From NCBI RefSeq assembly GCF_019173455.1, contig NZ_JADPQH010000002.1, forward strand, positions 1-64,000: 64,000 bases of DNA, read 5' to 3'. Position 1 is the stretch's first letter, and every line of letters begins with the position of its first letter. The position numbers and the translations under genes are program-made. This document shows, piece after piece, positions 36,293 through 45,187 of this stretch. Under the pieces are notes generated by a model. The model saw only the letters and a program-made list of their open reading frames with translations. It was not told the origin of the DNA and did not search any database. The DNA comes from Nesterenkonia sp. Act20. GTDB taxonomy: Bacteria; Actinomycetota; Actinomycetes; Actinomycetales; Micrococcaceae.

Positions 36293-36769
36293 ATGGACCT
36301 GTCCCTGCACCCGTTGATCGTGCATCTCGCGGTGGTGCTCGTCCCGCTGGCGACCGTCCTGCTGGGACTGGCGTTCTTCATCCCGAGGCTGCGCGATCAG
36401 ATCGGCGCCCTCGCCGCGGTGCTCGCGCTGCTGGGGATCGGAGCCTTCGTGCTGGCGCACCGCTCCGGAACCGAGCTGGCGGGACTGGTAGGAGTCCCGC
36501 ATGAGCACCTGCGCTGGGCCGACCCGGCGCTTGGGGTGACCATCACCTTCGGCACGCTGACGGCGCTCTGGTATGTCCTGTGGCTGACGCTGCGCCGCCC
36601 TCGCCACCGCTCACAGCCCCGCCTCCGCGCCGCGACCACCACCCTGGGTCTGCTCGCGCTGGGCAGCGGGATCATCGCGTGCGTGTTCACCGTGCTGCTG
36701 GGGCACTCCGGCGGCGAGGCCGTCTGGTCGAACGTGCCGACAGCACCGAGCCTCTGGCGTCCCCTGTGA
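36293..36769 (+). CDS. DUF2231-like membrane protein
   Basis: The 158-residue protein has four hydrophobic segments. The N-terminus LSLHPLIVHLAVVLVPLATV matches the His-containing first helix typical of DUF2231 proteins, which have been proposed to bind haem. A HEHLRWAD loop and SGGEAVWSN near the end add conserved polar residues. It begins 5 nt after the phosphotransferase gene, and its stop overlaps the next GTG (GTGA). Confidence 0.75.
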   Translation: MDLSLHPLIVHLAVVLVPLATVLLGLAFFIPRLRDQIGALAAVLALLGIGAFVLAHRSGTELAGLVGVPHEHLRWADPALGVTITFGTLTALWYVLWLTLRRPRHRSQPRLRAATTTLGLLALGSGIIACVFTVLLGHSGGEAVWSNVPTAPSLWRPL

Positions 36770-37896
36770 GCGCAGACCCGATGCCGGGGCCGAGGTCGGG
36801 GCCTGTGACGGGGCCGGTGCCACACCCCGCACCGGCCAGCCAGCAGAGCCCACGGGCGATGCTTGTTCCCCGCGATCTGCCCGGCCCCAGCGGCGGCACC
36901 ACCTACAACACGCGGGTCCTCGCCGCGTGGCGCTCCGAGGGACTCGACGTCACCGAAGCGGCAGTTCCCGGCAGCTGGCCACATCCCAGCCGAGAGGACC
37001 GCTTGGAGCTGCGCGAGACGCTGCGGCAACACCCGCGGGTCCTCATCGACGGCATCATCGCCTCGGCGGCGCCGACCGAGCTCGCCCGGGCGGCCGCGGA
37101 TGGCACGGAGATAGCGGTGCTGGTGCATCTGCCGCTCCCCGCGGAGTCCGGGCTCAGCCCTGCCCAGCGTGCACGGCTCGCGGCCAGTGAACGCGCCGCC
37201 CTGGAGACCGCGCACGCCGTCGTCGCCACCAGCGCCTGGGCCCGGGAGGACCTGGAAGCCCGGTATCAGCTCGGCGGGGTCGCCGTGGCGGAGCCGGGAG
37301 TCGACACGGCAGACCTGACGGCAGGCAGCACACCTCCGCGCCTGTTCATGCTCGGCGCGCTCACCCCGCGGAAGAACGCCCTGCTGCTCCTGCAGGCGCT
37401 GACCTCACTGCAGGATCTCGCGTGGGACGCCGTATTCGCCGGTCCGGACGGACAGGACCCAGGCTATGCCGAGCGGTTGCGTCGCGCCTCCACCGAGCTG
37501 CCCGCAGGGCGCGTCTCATTCCCGGGTGCTATAGCGGGCAAGGAGCTGAATACGCTGTGGCGCAGCACCGATCTGCTGATCCTGCCCTCCGTCGCCGAGA
37601 CCTACGGGATGGTGGTGACCGAGGCGCTCGCTCACGGCATTCCTGCGATGGTCGGCGCAGGCACGGGAGCCGAGGAGGCCCTGCGCGGGCCGGGCACCGG
37701 CGGCCGCGCCGAACTGGAGTCACCAGGGACTGCCCTAGACCCCGGCGACGCCGCGACCTGGGCACGGACCCTGCGCCACTGGCTCGAAGATGACGCCCTG
37801 CGGCACCGCTGGAAGTCCGCCGCAGAGGCACACCGGGCTAGAATGCGAGCATGGTCAGACGCAGCGCAGGATCTCAGGACGGCGATCCATTGGTGA
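36766..37896 (+). CDS. Glycosyltransferase family 4-type
   Basis: The 376-residue GT-B enzyme lacks a signal peptide. Features are a Gly-rich acceptor loop near the N-terminus (LPGPSGGTTYNTRVLAAW), FMLGALTPRKNALLLLQALT, and the donor-site region LILPSVAETYGMVVTEALAHG with the E-x7-E pattern. It transfers a sugar from a nucleotide donor to an unknown acceptor. The GTG start at 36766 overlaps the previous stop; a further upstream ATG lies inside the DUF2231 gene. Its stop overlaps the methyltransferase GTG in the same way. Confidence 0.88.
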   Translation: MSADPMPGPRSGPVTGPVPHPAPASQQSPRAMLVPRDLPGPSGGTTYNTRVLAAWRSEGLDVTEAAVPGSWPHPSREDRLELRETLRQHPRVLIDGIIASAAPTELARAAADGTEIAVLVHLPLPAESGLSPAQRARLAASERAALETAHAVVATSAWAREDLEARYQLGGVAVAEPGVDTADLTAGSTPPRLFMLGALTPRKNALLLLQALTSLQDLAWDAVFAGPDGQDPGYAERLRRASTELPAGRVSFPGAIAGKELNTLWRSTDLLILPSVAETYGMVVTEALAHGIPAMVGAGTGAEEALRGPGTGGRAELESPGTALDPGDAATWARTLRHWLEDDALRHRWKSAAEAHRARMRAWSDAAQDLRTAIHW

Positions 37897-38777
37897 CACG
37901 ACCGGTCCCCGCCGACTGGCTGGAACAGCGCCGGCGCGCAGACCATCTGGCACGCGAAAAAGCCTCTGGACTGCTCGAGGAACTCACCCAGCGGCTCCGC
38001 GACCTCCTCGCCGAGCACAACGAGGACGCCGTCAGCGTGATCGATGTGGGCGCCGGCACCGGATCGAACCAGGCCTGGCTGGCACCGCGTCTCGCCGTTC
38101 CCCAGCGCTGGACTCTGTTGGACCACGATGCCGATCTGCTCGAGGTGGCCTCCCAGGCACCCGCGGGCTCCGAGGTGGAGCAGACCACCCGCGTGCTCGG
38201 CACCCTCGAGGATCTTCCCGGCCTGACCGAGGGCCCAGAGGTCCGGCTGGTGACCTGTTCGGCGCTGCTGGACCTGCTCACGCTGGCCGAGGCGGAGGTG
38301 CTCGCGGATGTGATCGCCGGGCCGCAAGCCGGGGCTCGCGTGACCGCCCTGTTGAGCCTCAGCGTCACCGGGGCGGTGGAGATCCACCCCGCTCACGAGC
38401 ATGATGCCACCATCACTGCTGCCTTCGACGCCCACCAGCGCCGCGATCACCTCCTCGGCCCCGATGCTGTGGGCATCCTGGCCGACCTGCTGCGCCAACG
38501 CCGAACCGAGGTGCACCTCAGCCCCACCGACTGGACCCTGGGCGACGACGACGCCGCGCTCATCACCCGCTATCTCAGCGATCGCGCTGATGTGGCGGTC
38601 GAGAGTGACCCCACCCTCTCCGACATCGCCGCCACCTGGCTGAACACGCGCCAGCAGCAGCTCAGCCGCGGTGAGCTCGAGGTCAGCGTGGGACATATCG
38701 ATCTGCTTGCCCTGCCTGCCCCCTCAGGTGAACCTGCCCCGACGGCTGAGCCGAGCCCCGCCGCACCGATCGGATGA
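37893..38777 (+). CDS. Class I SAM-dependent methyltransferase
   Basis: The 294-residue cytoplasmic protein has motif I VSVIDVGAGTGSNQAWLA, an acidic LLDHDADLL at the end of strand 2, and VTCSALLDLLTLAE after strand 4. The substrate is not evident. GTGA coupling to the glycosyltransferase and the 4-bp gap before the flippase-like gene indicate one transcript. The tail is Pro/Ala-rich. Confidence 0.86.
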   Translation: MTRPVPADWLEQRRRADHLAREKASGLLEELTQRLRDLLAEHNEDAVSVIDVGAGTGSNQAWLAPRLAVPQRWTLLDHDADLLEVASQAPAGSEVEQTTRVLGTLEDLPGLTEGPEVRLVTCSALLDLLTLAEAEVLADVIAGPQAGARVTALLSLSVTGAVEIHPAHEHDATITAAFDAHQRRDHLLGPDAVGILADLLRQRRTEVHLSPTDWTLGDDDAALITRYLSDRADVAVESDPTLSDIAATWLNTRQQQLSRGELEVSVGHIDLLALPAPSGEPAPTAEPSPAAPIG

Positions 38778-38781
38778 CACC

Positions 38782-39738
38782 GTGAGCAGCCCCGCCGCCG
38801 CCCGCACACCCCGAGGCCGCGTGGCCTTCTTCGCTGTGCTGCAGGTAGCGGTGACCGTCGGGATCTTCGCGGTCCTCGCCAGCGCCTGGGGCATCACACC
38901 GTTCATCGACGCATTCCGGATGCTTCCCTGGTGGAGTTTCCCCGCGGCCGCCCTCCTGGGCGGCCTCGGGGTGCTGAGCCAGGCCCTGCGCTGGCGAGTC
39001 ATCGCCGGGCACCACGACATCGCCGTGAATCTCGGCCCCGCAGTGGCACGCTGTTGGCAGGCGGCCTTCCTCAACGGAGTGCTGCCGGGCGGACTCGCCG
39101 GAGACGCGCTGCGCGCCGCCGATGACAGCAGCGACGCAGATGTCGCGGCTGGCCGCAGCGCCCTGGGCCAGGCCTTCGCCTCGATGGCCGCCGAGCGACT
39201 CACCGGCACCGCGGTGGCCTTCGGCGCCGCCGGGCTTGCTCTGCTGGCCACGGCTCCGCTCTTCGGCGTCGCCGCCCTCGGTATCGCGGCGCTCGCCGTC
39301 GCCATCGCCTGGCGTTGGCTGAGGCCGCTCTCCCGTGGAGAACTCACCCGGGTCGTGCTGCTCTCTGCGGTGGGCTGGGCCGCCTTCGCGACGCTGTTCA
39401 CGCTCACGATCGCTGCCGTCTCACCCAGCGTTCCGCTGGCCTGGGCTCCGGGACTGGCAGCCATCGCCATCGCGGGCATGTCAGTGCCTCTGGGTTTCGG
39501 CGGCTGGGGGCCTCGCGAGGCCGCGGCCGCCTGGGCCTTCTCCCTCGCGGGTCTCGCTCCGCATCTCGGCGTCACGGCCTCGGTCAGCTACGGGTTGCTG
39601 GCGCTGGCCTCGACCCTCCCAGGGGCTGTGATCCTCACGCTGCGGGCGCTGCCCCGGCTGCATCAGGCGCGGCGTGCCAGAGCCGAGCGTCTCTCGCGGC
39701 GGGCGGCGAAGCACGAGCCCATCGAACCTGCGTTCTGA
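38782..39738 (+). CDS. Flippase-like membrane protein (LPG_synthase_TM / UPF0104 type)
   Basis: The 318-residue integral membrane protein has about eight hydrophobic segments. Visible family features are LSQALRWRVIAG, AFLNGVLPGGLAGDALRA, a MAAERLTG motif and PLGFGGWGPREAAAAWAF. It resembles the N-terminal flippase half of lysyl-phosphatidylglycerol synthase without the synthetase half. In a cluster with a CDP-alcohol enzyme, glycosyltransferase and methyltransferase it may move the finished lipid product across the membrane (inference). Start GTG at 38782. Confidence 0.85.
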   Translation: MSSPAAARTPRGRVAFFAVLQVAVTVGIFAVLASAWGITPFIDAFRMLPWWSFPAAALLGGLGVLSQALRWRVIAGHHDIAVNLGPAVARCWQAAFLNGVLPGGLAGDALRAADDSSDADVAAGRSALGQAFASMAAERLTGTAVAFGAAGLALLATAPLFGVAALGIAALAVAIAWRWLRPLSRGELTRVVLLSAVGWAAFATLFTLTIAAVSPSVPLAWAPGLAAIAIAGMSVPLGFGGWGPREAAAAWAFSLAGLAPHLGVTASVSYGLLALASTLPGAVILTLRALPRLHQARRARAERLSRRAAKHEPIEPAF

Positions 39739-39903
39739 CAGTTTTCTCACAGGATCCAGCAGTAGAACATAGATTCGATCAACGAGTCTGGACACTTGCA
39801 GGGGCGTAGAATAGGTGTTCTAATAGCCTTGCGCGATGGGAAGCGCGATGCGCGCAGAGGCCCTCCTCACTGCTTCTGCGCGCATCTCCCCTGTTCTCGA
39901 AGC

Positions 39904-40377
39904 TCAGTCAGTCTCATAGACGGTCTTGTCCCGGAGAATCTGCTCCACGATGGGTCGATCGGCGGGGATCCAGGGGTAGTTCAGGAGACCGTCCGTCACC
40001 GGCACCCAGTCCACGCGATCATGGTCCTGCAGCGGGAACGGCTCACCCTCGAGCACTTCACCGCGGAACAGGCGCATCGCCGTCGTCTCCTTCAGTCGCC
40101 ACCCGGCCTCCGGATGGAAATTCGGATGACCGGCAGCGCTGACCTCCGCATGGACCGCCACCGTCACCCCCAGCTCTTCGAGGAGCTCACGGTGCAGCCC
40201 CTCATGCAGGGTCTCCCCCGGTTCCAGCTTGCCGCCGGGAAACTCCCACATTCCCGCCACAGACTCTGGGGAGGTGCGGCGGGCGATGAAGAGCTCGACC
40301 TGAGATCCCGGGCGACGGCGCAGCAGCGCGGCCGCGACGACGGTCTTGGTGAACTGTGTGATGGTCTGGCTCTCCAT
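39904..40377 (-). CDS. NUDIX hydrolase (MutT/8-oxo-dGTPase-like)
   Basis: The 157-residue protein carries a full Nudix box, GGKLEPGETLHEGLHRELLEELGV, spanning residues ~47-70 with the G-x5-E-x7-REUxEExGU pattern. The core VVAAALLRR and IARRTSPESVAGMWEFPG resemble MutT, which removes oxidised nucleotides. Start ATG at 40377. The 165-bp gap downstream to the flippase end shows no gene; a SRPBCC gene lies 11 bp upstream on the same strand. Confidence 0.88.
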   Translation of the reverse strand: MESQTITQFTKTVVAAALLRRRPGSQVELFIARRTSPESVAGMWEFPGGKLEPGETLHEGLHRELLEELGVTVAVHAEVSAAGHPNFHPEAGWRLKETTAMRLFRGEVLEGEPFPLQDHDRVDWVPVTDGLLNYPWIPADRPIVEQILRDKTVYETD

Positions 40378-40388
40378 GGAGCACAAGC

Positions 40389-40910
40389 TTAGGCCGAGGC
40401 CTCCACCACAGCCTTCAGGCGCGCGACGGACCGGGCCAGCATGGCGGAGGTGGTGGACTTCGCACGCGCCATACGTTCTTGGTCATGGAGCTGGGACCAG
40501 TCATAGGTGTGGGTGACCTCGGTGGCCCCGTCCTCGGTCGCGGCCAGGGCCCAGCGCCATAGGTGTCCTGCGGGAGGCTCGCCCATAGTCGAGGGCTTCC
40601 ACGCGATCAGCTCTCCCTCGAGGAACTCCACGACATGGTTCTCCCGAACCTTGCCGTTGGTCAGGGCCATGGTGAAGATGTCTCCGACGCCATGGACGCG
40701 CTGTCCGTGCTCTGCGGCAGAGAGATTGTCGTTGCCGTCGAACTCGACCTGCAGGGCAGGATCAGCGAGGAACTCGAAGACCACCGTGGGGATCGCCCTG
40801 ATGACATCCCGGGCGCAGACCACACGTCCGCAGTGCTCGGGGTCATAGGCGAGATCTTCGGCGCCGTTCTCGCCGAACTGAGCCGCATGCGCGGGAGTCG
40901 TTGGGGCCAT
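40389..40910 (-). CDS. SRPBCC (START/polyketide-cyclase-like) family protein
   Basis: The 173-residue soluble protein reads as a helix-grip fold: VVCARDVIRAIPTVVFEFLADPALQVEFDG-type start (split motif, residues ~30-59), HVVEFLEGELIAWKP, WRWALAATEDGATEVTHTYDWS and a long C-terminal helix with SVARLKAVVEAS. Such proteins bind small hydrophobic ligands. The ligand is unknown. It lies 11 bp before the NUDIX gene. Confidence 0.8.
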   Translation of the reverse strand: MAPTTPAHAAQFGENGAEDLAYDPEHCGRVVCARDVIRAIPTVVFEFLADPALQVEFDGNDNLSAAEHGQRVHGVGDIFTMALTNGKVRENHVVEFLEGELIAWKPSTMGEPPAGHLWRWALAATEDGATEVTHTYDWSQLHDQERMARAKSTTSAMLARSVARLKAVVEASA

Positions 40911-40990
40911 GACACTGTCCTCGATTCGAAGTCTGGGAGCTTCAGCTTACGCCGGAGAGGTGTCGGTGCGTCCAGGATGTCGGCACTGTC

Positions 40991-41022
40991 GGTCCAGTCC
41001 AGTCCAGTCCAGTCCGGTCCAG
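40991..41022. repeat. GTCCA pentanucleotide tandem repeat
   Basis: About six copies of GTCCA (one interrupted as GTCCG) in the 246-bp gap between the SRPBCC gene and the divergent YitT-type gene. No gene is seen in this gap; it should hold promoters for both. Confidence 0.85.
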
Positions 41023-41156
41023 TGGGCTGACACGCAGGGTCCGGTGGTGCGCTGGGACGCGACGGCGACACAAGGGCCTCACCTGTGGCGTGAGAGTGGT
41101 CACTTCTTACGGTGGACAGGAAAGCCGCGGGCTGGCGCAGCTATAGGCTGTCGCTC

Positions 41157-41789
41157 ATGTCCGGATCCGAGAACATCCCCCCATGGCCCGAGGACACCAC
41201 CATTCCGCATTCTCCGGCGGAGGATGTCTTCGGGGTGCTGATCGGCACGTTTCTCGCCTCACTGGGCCTCTACGTGCTCCAACAGTCCGAGGCCGTCACC
41301 GGAGGCACCGCGGGACTCGCGCTGCTGCTGACCTACGCCACCCCATTGAACTTCTCCGGGCTCTTCCTTTTGGTGAACCTGCCGTTCTTCGCCCTGGCGA
41401 TCTGGAAGAAGGGCTGGACCTTCACGCTGAATACCGTGGCGGCGGTGGCGATCGTCTCCGGCTATGCGCTGCTGCACGGCCCCATGCTCTCGCTGCCTGA
41501 GCTCAACCCGCTCTACGGCGTCCCAGCGGGGAACATCCTGGTCGGCATGGGGCTGCTGGCGGTCTTCCGCCACGGCGCCAGTCTGGGTGGGTTCAACATC
41601 GTGGCTCTGGTGGCGCAGGAACGCCTTGGGCTGCGTGCCGGATATGTGCAGATGGGCCTCGACGTCGCGGTCATCCTCCTCGCCCTCGCGGTGGTGTCCC
41701 CGCTGAACGTGCTGTACTCCGCTCTGGGCGCAGTGCTGCTGAACCTCGTCTTGGCATTGAACCATCGCCCGGAGCGCTACCGCGCCTGA
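41157..41789 (+). CDS. YitT family membrane protein
   Basis: The 210-residue protein has five to six hydrophobic segments. Typical YitT features are LIGTFLASLGLYVLQQSEAV followed by TGGTAGLALLLTY, a NLPFFALAIWKKGW helix and FRHGASLGGFNIVALV. Function in the family is poorly defined. The usual C-terminal cytoplasmic DUF2179 domain is absent, so this is the short, membrane-only form. Start ATG at 41157 (MSGSENI). Confidence 0.85.
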   Translation: MSGSENIPPWPEDTTIPHSPAEDVFGVLIGTFLASLGLYVLQQSEAVTGGTAGLALLLTYATPLNFSGLFLLVNLPFFALAIWKKGWTFTLNTVAAVAIVSGYALLHGPMLSLPELNPLYGVPAGNILVGMGLLAVFRHGASLGGFNIVALVAQERLGLRAGYVQMGLDVAVILLALAVVSPLNVLYSALGAVLLNLVLALNHRPERYRA

Positions 41790-41799
41790 GCAGACCGGG

Positions 41800-42729
41800 T
41801 CAGGGCAGGTTGTGCCCGGCCGCGCGGATGAGTTCGTACCACTCTGCACGAGTCAGTCTGAGCTCGGCCCCGGCTGCGGCCTCTTCGACCCTGCTTCCCT
41901 GCGTCGTGCCGAGGACCACCTGGATGCCGGCCGGGTGACGGGTCAGCCAGGCGGTCGCGATGCCCATGGGAGTCACGGAGTACTTCTCCGCCAGCCGGCC
42001 AAGCACCGCATTGAGCTCAGGGTAGGCCGGGTTGTCGAGGAAGACCCCGTGCGGTGACTGATACGGAGACCAGGCCTGGAGGGTGATGCCGTTACGACGG
42101 CAGAACTCGACGATGTCGGACCCAGCGGGGGTGCTCTGTTCTGTCTGGGCCAACGTGTTGGCCTGCATCCCCTCGGTGAGAATCGGGGCATGGACCACGG
42201 AGAGCTGCAGCTGGTTCACCACCAGAGGCTGCTGCACGGCGGTGCGGAGCAGCTCGATCTGCCCCACCGTATGGTTCGAGACACCGAAGTGCCGCACCTT
42301 GCCAGCGGCGTGCAGCTGCTCGAACGCGCGGGCCACCTCCTCGGGCTCGACCAACGGGTCAGGCCGGTGCAGCAGCAGAATATCGAGGTAATCGGTCTGC
42401 AGCGCGCGCAGTGATCCCTCCACCTCGGTCATGATGTGCTCGTAGGAGAAGTCGTAGCTCGGGCCGTCCTTGATGATGCCGACCTTGGACTGGATCAACA
42501 CCTGCTCCCGCTCGGCACTGGTGAGCTGCACGGCCTCAGCGAACCGGCGCTCGCAGTGATGCGGGCCGTCCCCGTAGATGTCGGCATGATCGAGCAGGTC
42601 CACGCCTGCCTCGCGGGCCCGGGTGTAGAGCTCGCGGATCTTGGCATCAGTCTTGTCGTTGATCCGCATGAGCCCCAGCACCAGCTGGGAGGCGGTCAGT
42701 TCGGCGGCAGGCAGCTCGAGGGTTCTCAT
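41800..42729 (-). CDS. Aldo/keto reductase
   Basis: The 309-residue NADPH-dependent TIM-barrel oxidoreductase has catalytic Asp/Tyr in DHADIYGDG, Lys in IQSKVGI and His in LLLHRPDPL. VRHFGVSNHTV and QLQLSVVH follow in the expected order, as does the C-terminal cofactor segment VVLGTTQGSRVEEAA. It resembles the YdhF-like branch. Start ATG at 42729. It converges with the YitT gene (10 bp). Confidence 0.9.
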   Translation of the reverse strand: MRTLELPAAELTASQLVLGLMRINDKTDAKIRELYTRAREAGVDLLDHADIYGDGPHHCERRFAEAVQLTSAEREQVLIQSKVGIIKDGPSYDFSYEHIMTEVEGSLRALQTDYLDILLLHRPDPLVEPEEVARAFEQLHAAGKVRHFGVSNHTVGQIELLRTAVQQPLVVNQLQLSVVHAPILTEGMQANTLAQTEQSTPAGSDIVEFCRRNGITLQAWSPYQSPHGVFLDNPAYPELNAVLGRLAEKYSVTPMGIATAWLTRHPAGIQVVLGTTQGSRVEEAAAGAELRLTRAEWYELIRAAGHNLP

Positions 42730-42825
42730 CTGAGCAGGATACTGCGCCGCCGCCTGGACCGGGCGTTGCCATGGCCACGCGCATCGATCAGCGCGGATCA
42801 ACCAGCGCAGATCAGGCAGCTGATA

Positions 42826-45036
42826 TCAGGCGGCGAAGCGCTCCCAGGCACGGTGGGCCCCCATGAGCGTGAACAGCTCCTCCGTCAGCTGCTCCGGGGT
42901 GCCCACCAGCACTCCCGGCGCGCTGGTCGACACACCGCTGGCGCTGAGCAACGGCGAACCGTCGGGGAAGACCACTGCCTTGCCGTGCCGGTAGGCCTCA
43001 GCGGCCATCAGGGTCAGCCGGGGGTCGACCTGCGGATCCCCGGTCGGATCGCCGAGCTTGTGATCGCCGTCGGGCGAGTCCCCTGCGGCTCCCGCCGCCG
43101 TGGCGGTCAGGAACACGATCGCGTCGAACTCGATCGAGCGGGCGGTCAGGTAGGTTCGCTGCGGCGGCGTGCCGTCGGAGAGCGGCGCTCCGGTGGGGGC
43201 GACCACCAGCGGCACCATGTCCTGTGCGTCGATGGCCTTGCGGACCTTCTGGACGGCACTCACGTGGGTGGACTCATCGACGACGACGCCGACCAGCCGA
43301 CCCTCGATGGGCCAAATCTGACCCAGTTGAGAAAGCGTGGGGCTGAGCACCTCGGGCTCCACCGGGGCCTGCAGCGGCTCCGGCACGGGAAGGCCGAGAC
43401 CCTCGGCCACGCCCGCCGCGAGGTCTGCATCGATATGCGTGAGCTGCTGCAGCTGACGCTCCTTGATCACCGGCTCGTAGCACTTGCCCAGCTCAAAGGT
43501 GTACGCCTGGATCACATGCAGCTGCTCGGTGCGCGAGAGGCTGCGGTAGAACATCGTGACCTGGGTGTAGTGGTCATCGAAGCTCTGCGGGCTCTTGCGG
43601 ATCTTCACGCTCGCGGAGACCGGCTCCGGGAAATCGATGAGCGCGCTGGGCGCACTGGCAGACTCCTCAATGTCCTTGACCGGGTAGGGGTTGCCCCCGT
43701 CGAAGGAGTTCGGGTGGTACGGCGCGACACCGGCATGATCTGCGGTCTGATGGTAGCCGTCGCGGAGCATGTCGTTGACCGCTGCACGCGGTCGGTTGAT
43801 CGGGATCTGCGCGAAGTTCGGGCCGCCCAGGCGGGTGATCTGCGTGTCCAGGTACGAGAAGAGCCGGCCTTGAAGCAGCGGATCGTTGGTGACCTCGATG
43901 CCGGGAACCAGGTGGCCGGGGTGGAACGCCACCTGCTCGGTCTCCGCGAAGTAGTTCTGCGGATTGGCGTTCAAGGTCATCTTGCCGAGCATCTGCACCT
44001 CGGCGAGCTCCTCGGGCACGAACTTGGTGGGGTCGAGCAGGTCGATGCCGTGGAACATCTGGTCTTCACTGTCCGGGAAGACCTGGACGCCGAGCTCCCA
44101 TTCAGGGAATGCTCCGGCCTCGATGGCGTCAGCGAGGTCCCGGCGGTGGAAGTCCGGGTCCACGCCATTGGTCATCAGCGCCTCTTCCCAGGTGATGGAG
44201 TGCACGCCGAGCTTCGGCTTCCAATGGAACTTCACCAGCGAGGACTCACCCGCGGCGTTGATCAGCCGGAAGGTGTGCACCCCGAAGCCTTCCATCATGC
44301 GCAGCGAGCGCGGGATGCCGCGGTCTGACATGTTCCAGATGGTGTGGTGCTGGGCTTCGGTGTGCAGCGAGACGAAGTCCCAGAAGGTGTCGTGGGCGCT
44401 CTGGGCCTGCGGGATCTCCCGGTCCGGATGCGGCTTGCCGGCGTGGATGATGTCTGGGAACTTGATCGCGTCCTGGATGAAGAACACCGGGATGTTGTTG
44501 CCGACGAGGTCGTAGTTGCCCTCTTCTGTGTAGAACTTGGTGGAGAAGCCACGGGTGTCACGGACCGTGTCGGCGGAGCCGCGACTGCCCAGCACCGTGG
44601 AGAACCGGGTGAACACCTCGGTGGTGGTCTTCTCTGCCAGGAACTTGGCCTGAGTCAGGTGGCCTGCAGTGCCGTAGGACTCGAAGATCCCGTGCGCAGC
44701 GGCACCGCGGGCATGGACCACGCGCTCCGGGATGCGCTCATGGTCGAAATGCATGATCTTCTCGCGCAGGTGGTGGTCCTGCAGCAGGACCGGCCCTCGG
44801 CTGCCGGCCTTGAGCGAGTGGTCAGTGTCGCGGACCCGGGCACCCTGGGCGGTGGTCAGGTACTCGCCCTGCTGGGCGCGGGCCTTGTCGCTGCCGGGCA
44901 CCTCGGCGCCGGTCGGGCTGACCGGCGCAGCGGCGCGCTGGTCCTGCTTCGGAGGCAGTGGTACCCGGGACTCCACCGGCTGCTCTGCAGCTGGCGGTTC
45001 GGCCTGTGGGGCTCCTGGGATGTGGATGTCGTTCAT
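42826..45036 (-). CDS. katE: Large-subunit catalase (HPII/KatE type)
   Basis: Degrades hydrogen peroxide. The 736-residue size, with a C-terminal flavodoxin/DJ-1-like domain (from about 590, VGVVVDESTHVSAVQKV), marks the large clade-2 catalase. Catalytic His lies in RVVHARGAAAHG, Asn in GNYDLVGNNIPVFFI, and the haem-ligand Tyr in RLFSYLDTQITRLG. An N-terminal Pro/Glu/Ala-rich extension of ~75 residues is usual for the clade. Monocistronic by appearance, with 150 bp upstream. Confidence 0.96.
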   Translation of the reverse strand: MNDIHIPGAPQAEPPAAEQPVESRVPLPPKQDQRAAAPVSPTGAEVPGSDKARAQQGEYLTTAQGARVRDTDHSLKAGSRGPVLLQDHHLREKIMHFDHERIPERVVHARGAAAHGIFESYGTAGHLTQAKFLAEKTTTEVFTRFSTVLGSRGSADTVRDTRGFSTKFYTEEGNYDLVGNNIPVFFIQDAIKFPDIIHAGKPHPDREIPQAQSAHDTFWDFVSLHTEAQHHTIWNMSDRGIPRSLRMMEGFGVHTFRLINAAGESSLVKFHWKPKLGVHSITWEEALMTNGVDPDFHRRDLADAIEAGAFPEWELGVQVFPDSEDQMFHGIDLLDPTKFVPEELAEVQMLGKMTLNANPQNYFAETEQVAFHPGHLVPGIEVTNDPLLQGRLFSYLDTQITRLGGPNFAQIPINRPRAAVNDMLRDGYHQTADHAGVAPYHPNSFDGGNPYPVKDIEESASAPSALIDFPEPVSASVKIRKSPQSFDDHYTQVTMFYRSLSRTEQLHVIQAYTFELGKCYEPVIKERQLQQLTHIDADLAAGVAEGLGLPVPEPLQAPVEPEVLSPTLSQLGQIWPIEGRLVGVVVDESTHVSAVQKVRKAIDAQDMVPLVVAPTGAPLSDGTPPQRTYLTARSIEFDAIVFLTATAAGAAGDSPDGDHKLGDPTGDPQVDPRLTLMAAEAYRHGKAVVFPDGSPLLSASGVSTSAPGVLVGTPEQLTEELFTLMGAHRAWERFAA

Positions 45037-45187
45037 CGCAACTCTTCTCTGTGGTTGGCGACCATAAATGGCCTCACAGAAGAACCGGTTGGTCCTCTCC
45101 CCCTGGGATGAGACCTCACGTGGTCAGGCTAGTCCTAGTGGCATGCCAGCGGTAGCTCACACAAGGTGGCCGACCGGATCGTCATGC

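Noticed and set aside
42436-44328. Long open frame (630 codons) on the plus strand opposite katE
   Set aside because: It is the complement of a certain catalase gene, has the skewed Leu/Arg/His/Gly composition of a GC-rich shadow frame and no recognisable motif.
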